Positions 47,211 to 52,943 of a DNA stretch of 52,943 bases are shown one piece after another. The notes beneath the pieces are model-generated. The model saw only the letters and a list, made by a program, of their open reading frames with translations, made no database searches and was not told the DNA's origin. The DNA comes from Gnetum montanum (lineage: Eukaryota; Streptophyta; Gnetopsida; Gnetales; Gnetaceae). Where the stretch lies: assembly GCA_015680685.1 (NCBI GenBank), contig MNCI01028444.1:780015-832957 (forward strand), written 5' to 3'. Position numbers and translations under genes: made by a program. Each line of letters starts with the position of its first letter. The first letter of the stretch is position 1.

Positions 47211-49400
47211 AAAGTGATGGAGGATAGAAGAGATGTGGGTTCCCCCCCCCCCCCCCCCCCCCGAGTGATGGAGATTGAGGTCAGAAATATTCCAGGGGGT
47301 GGTAATAACTTTGAAAGAGCACATGATTGGAAGAGTCCCATTGAGAGATCGATTGCTAAACGTAGTACCCATAGGGATTTGGCTATTTGTAAGGGTACTT
47401 CTGCCTTGGAGGTGGCATCCCCCACACTTGTGGGTGCTGCCACTCCTGGAAGTATTCGTAAGGTTGCGGTGGCACTCCACTTGGATAGTATCTTTGCTAC
47501 TTGTGGAACTGCCTTGGGTTGCCTTGTGGATAAGGCAACCTTCAGGGTGTTTCCCTCTTTGCCAAGAGAGAATTCAATGCGTACACCCCATACTCTTGAA
47601 GATGTGACACCACAGGGCAACATCCCTTAGGATGTTCATATTGGCATATGCCACATTCATCCTCCTCCTCGGTGTTAGAGTCTACAACTTGCTCTGCTAC
47701 AGCAACTTTGCCCTTACCCTTATATTGGACATGTTCAGCTTCCTTCTTCCTACGTCGATCACAATCATTACCTTGTTCTCTGGACTCCTCTGTAATTTTT
47801 AGCACACTCTAGAATTTTTTGTTCAAAGAGTCTCATATCTTATCAACCTTTACCGATATTTCAGATGAAAACTTTTGTAAAGGCAAGGTCTTTCGGTTCA
47901 CCGTTGCTTCCAGTGGTGATTCCTCCTCCTCGTCACAAAATTGGACCTCCATCTTTTTGATAGAGGGATCCCAATTAAATTCTTCTACACTCTCCTTCTT
48001 TCTAAGTTCCCCTTCCTTCTTGGCCACCTGCTCAATAAGGCACTGCAATTGATGGGCCCTTAGTTCCAACAACCATCCCTGGGCGTCCACACCAAGGGTC
48101 TTTCACATTTCAAAATGGAGCCCATCAATGATGTGGCAAAGCTGTGCCCATGGAGAGTAGCCATGACTAGGGCACCGATGTAGCAGTGAATAGTATCTGC
48201 TCATGGCTACATCCAAGGGTTCATGATTACTTTGCTTCCACCCTTGGATCTGACATCTTAGGTTCGCCACTCTGGAGTACGTTTGATACTTGTCATTGAA
48301 AATTGCAAGCATCGTACTCCATCTTCTGATTGATTCTAGTTCCAAGGACTGGTACCAATTTTTTGCTTCCTTGATGAGTGTGTGCAGGAACAACTTTAGC
48401 TTCTGCCAATCATTATCAATGTTCTATAGGGTGCAGGCATCATGGAATGCCTGCAGGTGAGTTTGCAGATCGCAGTTGTATCCCCTTTCAAATCTGGGAA
48501 TGTTGTTCATATCAACGTACTTGATCCAACTATCCTTCACGTGCCTACTAGGGATCTAAACTACCTCGGCAATCTGGAGCATGCTCCGAGTAGCCAATAA
48601 TGGCTCATCTGAGTCATAGTCCTGCTGAGGACCATGATGTCTGTGATGATTCTGGCTACCCCTCCTTTCATGCCAGCGAGCATTGCACGATTGGTCGCAC
48701 ATTTCCTCACATTGTCCCTTTCAATCCTTTCGACCACCGTCCTTTCACTCCTTTCTACCCTGATTACAATCAGAGCCTGAACTAGATGAAGGTATAGGAG
48801 AGTGAGAGGATGGAGAAGAAGGAGAGGAGTCACCACCGCTCTGGTGTCGATCTCCCCCTCTACTCTAATGATGGCCTAGATCATCCTGCCCATCCTTACT
48901 ACATGATCCTCCATCCCCTTGAGGATCTTGGTCACTTGGTGGCTTGTTCTAGATAATGGATTGGATGACCTGCTGCCCCAGAGGAAGTTCAGCGGAATGG
49001 GAATCATGAAAGATGGGTTCCCCATCATCCTGCAACCCTTGCAAAAATAAGGGGTTACTGAATTTTTTTCCCTTCAGGTGTTCATATCTTTCTACCTGAT
49101 GCTGGTCTCATGCTCATTGAGCCTCAATGGGACGATAGTCCTGGTAGTCATGGTCTTCCATGACATACTCCACTCCACGGTCCTGGATGCCCAATCTGGC
49201 AAGATTGTGAAATAGCATTTCAGGAGCTGATCGACAGGTGGCAATATGTTGTTGCCCTTCATGTCCCACCATCACAGATGCTCATCCTAATGTAGGATGA
49301 ATGTGAAGTCAGGTACATATTCATCGGGATGCTTGTATAGCACCCGACATTCTTATGGCGTTGGTGGGTTGGATACATCTCGCATATAAGAAGAAGTCAT
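47211..49400 (-). pseudogene. gag of element C, broken
   Basis: The start ATG at 49400 gives MTSSYMRDV and a YxHPDEYVPDFTFIL tract matching A and F. A charged region follows (about 49000-48640). The Retrotrans_gag domain (about 48510-48100) is well kept, with WYQSLELESIRRWSTML, YSRVANLRCQIQGWKQ and LHRCPSHGYS. Then come LLELRAHQLQCLIEQ, an acidic part, the zinc-knuckle-like CGICQYEHPKGCC (about 47635-47680) and a Pro/Tyr/Gln-rich tail. A 21-C run sits in the tail. Long stretches (47833-48090, 48103-48393) are stop-free. Confidence 0.8.
47242..47262. repeat. Homopolymer run of 21 C
   Basis: Lies in the Pro-rich tail of gag, 36 bp from the solo LTR insertion. Its length may be a sequencing or assembly estimate. 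Confidence 0.9.
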
Positions 49401-49548
49401 ATTGGATGTTAGATGATCCATTTAATCAGTGTACCCTACTTTGTACTTTAATCCGCCTAGCATGCATAAATGTTACTATCCTGGGTCCGTTCCAATGACA
49501 TGAATGATAATTTTACTAAGGTTAGATGACGCATGTAAGACTAACAGT

Positions 49549-49566
49549 CCTCAGCAACGGTGCCAA
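49549..49566 (-). other. Primer binding site of element C
   Basis: The minus strand reads TTGGCACCGTTGCTGAGG directly after the 5' LTR. 14 of 17 bases match the tRNA-Asp complement TGGCGCCGTTGCCGGGG, as reported for Athila-type elements. Confidence 0.8.
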
Positions 49567-50495
49567 TGATGAGCGACTAGGTACCCCTATGTCCAACCAT
49601 GCGAATCACGGGCATTCACACGTGACTCAGTCGAATTCTGTAGATTGTAAGCACTTAACATACACCAGGCCTCTAACCAGCAAAACCCTTTGTTAGAACA
49701 GTCATTGTCTTCTCAACCTCACTTGTGAGTATCTAGTGGCAATGGTTAAGTGAGATTGAGGCAACTGATTTTTATAGTTTTTACTTTATCTTTTGGCATA
49801 TAATTAAGGTACAGAAAGTAAGAAATGAAATATTATCTAATCTATAATTATCCTAGTCTATATCTTAACTATTCCTAGCATAAGTATCCGATCCCATCTT
49901 CTGGGCACGTTCTGAGCATCCCCTGAACACTACTGGGTTACCAGACGGTAAGCGTCACTAGGTTACTAAGTGTTGGGTTTACGTTCGAGATGGTCGTACT
50001 TATGGCCTTTATGAACTATAAGGGAGTGATAGTGATTAAAATAACAATAACAGGAACTTAAGTAATTATCAAAGCATAAACATATTAAACTATTGAAAGC
50101 ATTAAATGGCTAAGTCCAAATGCTACAAGGAATGCTTGAAGAGTTCGTCTTTATTGTCGTCACACCAATGGGATCAGATACATCAACGCTCGAATAAAGT
50201 GCTGGTCACTTTTCTTACACCTGCTGCAAGCACTTGGAAAATATTCTATCTCCTACGAGAACAAACTGCAAGAGCTTCGCTACAACTAACAAAAAGGTGC
50301 CTCAATGAGGTGGAAGGCCCTCTTATTTATAGGCCGAAAAAGGCACCGCGTAAACAGGGCCATGTCGATGCATGGAAGGATGCGTTGATGGGGCCGCGTC
50401 AACAGGGCTACGTATATGGGGCCGCAATGCAGCCACATATACGGGGTCCCATATATGCAGCCTAGTAAACGCAGTGATCAACAAACACTTCATCA
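49567..50495 (-). repeat. 5' LTR of element C
   Basis: Partner of 35103-36020. On the minus strand U3 (50495 to about 50335) carries GC-rich subrepeats, then the TATA box TATAAATAA (50323-50331), R and U5, ending CTCATCA at 49567. Confidence 0.92.
50323..50331 (-). promoter_or_regulatory. TATA box and U3 subrepeats of element C 5' LTR
   Basis: TATAAATAA on the minus strand. Upstream in sense direction (50340-50470) are repeated units of about 20 bp around GGCCCCATATACG and GGCCGCGTCAAC, possible enhancer modules. They are shared with the 3' LTR of C and absent from A and B. Confidence 0.6.
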
Positions 50496-50644
50496 GTTAC
50501 TATTCACATCTTGGGCTCATGCAATTATTATTAGGATTACCAGGTTACTTCCTATTGGGTGAATCAAATAATGTTACTACTTGATTATCAAATAGTTGTA
50601 TTCAATGCTTGAAATGGGGGGTACTTATTTACCAAAATAATAAC
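50496..50644 (-). repeat. Remainder of element E LTR
   Basis: Continues 35102: after GTTAC the sequence ATTCACATCTTGGGCTCATG matches B LTR 33293-33312, followed by an ATTACCAGGTTAC tract. It ends where element F begins at 50645, so F cut it. Confidence 0.65.
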
Positions 50645-51565
50645 TGATGAAGCATCAAAGTGTCACATCGGTAGGCCCCCATTAACATGGCCTCATCAAT
50701 GGGCCCCATCTACGTGATATTGCCCCATTGACAAGGCTATATCAACATAGTGTTTGTTGCATTTATGAGGCCCCATTGATGTAGCTCCACAACAAAGTCT
50801 ATAAATAAGCACTCATCCACTGTGTTTAGGAATGTCTTGTCATAGTTGTAGAAGAGCCTTTGTAGTTTTGTCATTTATGAGTTAGAATATTTTTCTGAGT
50901 GCCCGCAGTAGGAGTTAGAAAGTGTATGGATCTTTATTTGTGTACATGAGCACACTAGTGTGAACGACAATAAAGATGAACCTTTTGAGCAAACCTTACA
51001 ACACTTGGAATAAATTAATGATTTATTTTTGCATTTACTATTTTCATTAATTACATGATTAAATAAGATAAGTAAGCCTTTAATTAATTAACTAATTAAG
51101 CTAAATAGATTAAACACATAAGTACAATAGATTAAACACATAAGTATGACTGCTTCGAGCATAACATGCAACACTTGGTAATCCCAGCAGTGCTTAATAC
51201 TTGATAACCCAACAATGTTGTATGCATTTAGGATGTGTACAGAAAGTGGGGCTAGATGCTTATGTTAGGATAGTCAGTTATTAATTAGCAATTAGATTAG
51301 TTAAATTGGTTAATAAATTGAGTTTCAACTTGTTATCAATCATAGGTGAATAAAATATAAAATAATAAAAACCATGTACCCCAACTACACTTAACCATCA
51401 ACTAAGCTTCACAAGTGTAGTTGGGAAGATAATGATCATCATGATTATATTTCACTTCCTAAAACCAACATTCTTAGGAAATTAAGGTCTGCAAAATTAG
51501 ATCGAATTATGTGTGAACGCTTGTAATTCGTATGGTTGGGCATAGTGTATACTCATCACTCATCA
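50645..51565 (+). repeat. 5' LTR of element F
   Basis: Starts TGATGAAGCATCAAAG and ends CATCACTCATCA. TATA box TATAAATA at 50800-50807, with GGCCCCAT-containing subrepeats upstream (50670-50780), then R/U5 matching the reverse complement of the A and C LTRs. Confidence 0.85.
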
Positions 51566-51583
51566 TTGGTACCATTTTTGAGG
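51566..51583 (+). other. Primer binding site of element F
   Basis: TTGGTACCATTTTTGAGG directly after the LTR, a worn form of the tRNA-Asp-like site. It fixes the plus orientation. Confidence 0.7.
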
Positions 51584-51705
51584 ACCTTTAGTTTGTTACG
51601 TGCATTATCTAGGATTTAGTAAAAATTTATTTAACATCATTGGAATGAACCCTAAAGTTATATCATATAAAAAAGCACACTACATTTCTTATCTTCTAAT
51701 ACAAT

Positions 51706-52684
51706 ATGTCTTCTTCTCACAGGAGTGATTCTTCATCCAAGTCTAACGAAGTAAATTAGTAGGTGCCCTAGCAATACAAAGTGATATATGCTCGTCCTAA
51801 TGAGTATGTACCCAATTTCACCTTTGTCCTACACTAGGATGAACAACTGCAGTGGCAAGACATGGAGGGCAACATTGTGTTATGGCCCAATCGATCCATT
51901 CCTACAATGCTTCACCAAACTCTAATGTGGTTGGGCATTCCAGTGCTTCATGCTGAAAATGTTGTGCAAGATAATGATGCTAGGGATTATCATCCCATCG
52001 ATGCACAACATTTGAGGGATCAATAGCTAGAGTAGAATTACAAATCTACAAAGGGGAAGTGGTTCAATGATTCCACATCCTTGATGTACCAAAAAGATGG
52101 TGGAGAACCCTTCTCTGGGAGTTTTCCATATAGAGAGACTCCTCTCTTTAACTTTGGTGAAGGAGCTCAAAACCAGAACTTGTAGTCCACAATACATAAT
52201 CCTGGTTCTAGCAAGAATGGATTCCATGACAAAGGGGGATCCAAGGAGGAGAGTCATAGTAGGGATGTAGGCAAGCAACATGATCACAATCATAGCCGTG
52301 ACCATCAAAGAGGGGGTGGCAGGCACCGTGATAGTGCTAGTCCTCCTTCCTCTTCACCTTCATCATCATCTTCTTCCTCTTCTAGCTCTAAACGTAACTG
52401 CAAGGGATGTAATCGTGAGGGAGGTGACCGATGGGACCAAGATGATTGTAGGGACCATTGGGCAAGTTAAGATCTAGAGCACGAGCATTCAAGAGAGGTC
52501 CATCACCATGAACAAAGGGGTAGTGCATCATAGGCACAAGAGTCATGGCTACGATGAGCCTTTCCTCATTACCTAAAGCATGTTAAACATCGCAAAGGTA
52601 GTGAGAATTCCAAAAAAGCACATGAAAGATAGCAAAATCAAGTGATTGGATATGAACAACATCCTCAAGTTTGAGGGGGCATAT
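51706..52684 (+). pseudogene. gag of element F, N-terminal part
   Basis: The start ATG at 51706 gives MSSSHRSDSSSKSNEVN, as in A. It is followed by a tract with ARPNEYVPNFTFVL and WQDMEGN, an intact run from about 52037 to 52180, then an Arg/His/Asp/Ser-rich stretch with a run of eight or more Ser codons (about 52345-52390). The last residues, DMNNILKFEG, begin the Retrotrans_gag domain, where element G interrupts. About eight stops, mostly TAG, lie in frame. Confidence 0.72.
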
Positions 52685-52943
52685 TGATGAGTGGTGAGGT
52701 ACCCCTACACTCAACCATACGAATACGAGCATGCACGCGCGATCCGGTCGAACTCCGCAGACTAAATGCCTTAACACCACAAGAAACGCTTGGGGTTAAT
52801 CGTTCATTGTCTTCCTAGGCTTGCTTGTAAGTGTCACGGTGTATGGTTAAGCAAGTCTGAGGTATGTGATTTTTTTGGTATTTTTTGGTTTATCTTCTAT
52901 GCTATCAGAGGAAAGGGTTGAGAAACTAAGCTAACTCTAACTA
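52685..52943 (-). mobile_element. Element G: outer end of an LTR, cut by window edge
   Basis: Begins TGATGAGTGGTGAGGTACCC and follows the plan of the A and C LTRs (CAACCATACGAAT, a tract with GGTCGAACTCCGCAGAC). The left neighbour is gag of F, not a primer site, so this is the outer end of a 3' LTR or solo LTR of a minus-strand element. CATAT (52680-52684) should be one copy of its target duplication. Near identity to bases 1-44 suggests the same subfamily. Confidence 0.75.

Larger units (their letters stand above)
35103..50495 (-). mobile_element. Element C: most complete Athila/Tat-like element, with extra 3' ORF
   Basis: Read right to left: 5' LTR 49567-50495, primer site 49549-49566, gag 47211-49400, protease/linker 43836-45029, RT 42990-43835, RNase H 42483-42989, integrase 41150-42480, 3' untranslated sequence, an extra coiled-coil ORF 36160-39023, polypurine tract 36021-36032 and 3' LTR 35103-36020. 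Flanks are CTTAC/GTTAC. Of about 15.4 kb, 2.2 kb is an inserted solo LTR. The two LTRs are clearly more alike than those of A or B, so C is among the younger layers, but pol and gag carry many stops. Confidence 0.92.
50645..52684 (+). mobile_element. Element F: 5' part of a plus-strand element of the A/B/C clade
   Basis: Contains a full 5' LTR (50645-51565), primer site and start of gag, then is cut by the LTR of element G at 52685. The orientation is opposite to A, B and C. It is inserted in the LTR of E. Its other end is outside the window, so its target duplication cannot be read. Confidence 0.8.

Noticed and set aside
47192-47623. 143- and 138-residue ORFs on both strands around the C run
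   Set aside because: They are shadow frames of the Pro/Tyr-rich tail of gag of C; the real frame is identified by comparison with A.
52660-52690. A polypurine tract (TTTGAGGGGG) just before the LTR of G on the plus strand
   Set aside because: It is the gag coding sequence of F (DMNNILKFEG), matched by DMNNILRFEG in A; the LTR there runs in the opposite direction.

Overview
The window is plant nuclear repeat DNA, almost certainly from a species with a large, retrotransposon-rich genome. A gymnosperm or a large-genome flowering plant would fit; the sequence alone does not decide. The reasons are Ty3/gypsy elements with tRNA-Asp-like primer sites, a plant-type LINE, a tRNA-derived SINE, and two fragments of plant host genes (a CAF-1 large subunit/FAS1-like gene and a GT47 exostosin-like gene). 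I see no intact host gene. Nearly every coding region is broken, mostly by TAG stops.

The layout is a multi-level nest. A LINE reverse transcriptase (45-459 and 17843-18360, minus) is split by element A (460-17842, minus, perfect 5-bp target duplication ATAAT). A gag-only element D (3616-11548, plus, perfect duplication CCTTG) sits inside the integrase C-terminus of A. An old element E (LTR-like ends at 18981-19783 and at 34777-35102 plus 50496-50644) is split by element B (22617-33978, minus, near-perfect duplication AGTGG/AATGG) and by element C (35103-50495, minus, duplication CTTAC/GTTAC). C carries in its gag a 2.2-kb solo LTR (45035-47205, perfect duplication AGGAG). At the right edge, element F (50645 onward, plus) has an LTR, primer site and gag start, and is cut at 52685 by the LTR of a further element G. 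At the left edge bases 1-44 are the end of another LTR that cuts the LINE.

Elements A, B, C, F and probably E and G are one clade. Their LTRs begin TGATGA and end TCATCA, the primer site is close to TGGCGCCGTTGCCGGGG, and the order is gag-protease-RT-RNase H-integrase followed by a long 3' region of 2 kb or more before the polypurine tract. This fits the Athila/Tat branch of Ty3/gypsy. C is the most complete and has an extra downstream ORF (36160-39023) with a long coiled coil. A has lost the front of RT. B has lost the rest of pol after the protease-RT linker, and its 3' region carries the host-gene fragments. D and the solo LTR are a different, Ogre/Tat-like family whose LTRs begin TGAAACACCAC.

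All frame assignments and family calls come from reading translations and comparing copies within the window. No database search or alignment was run.
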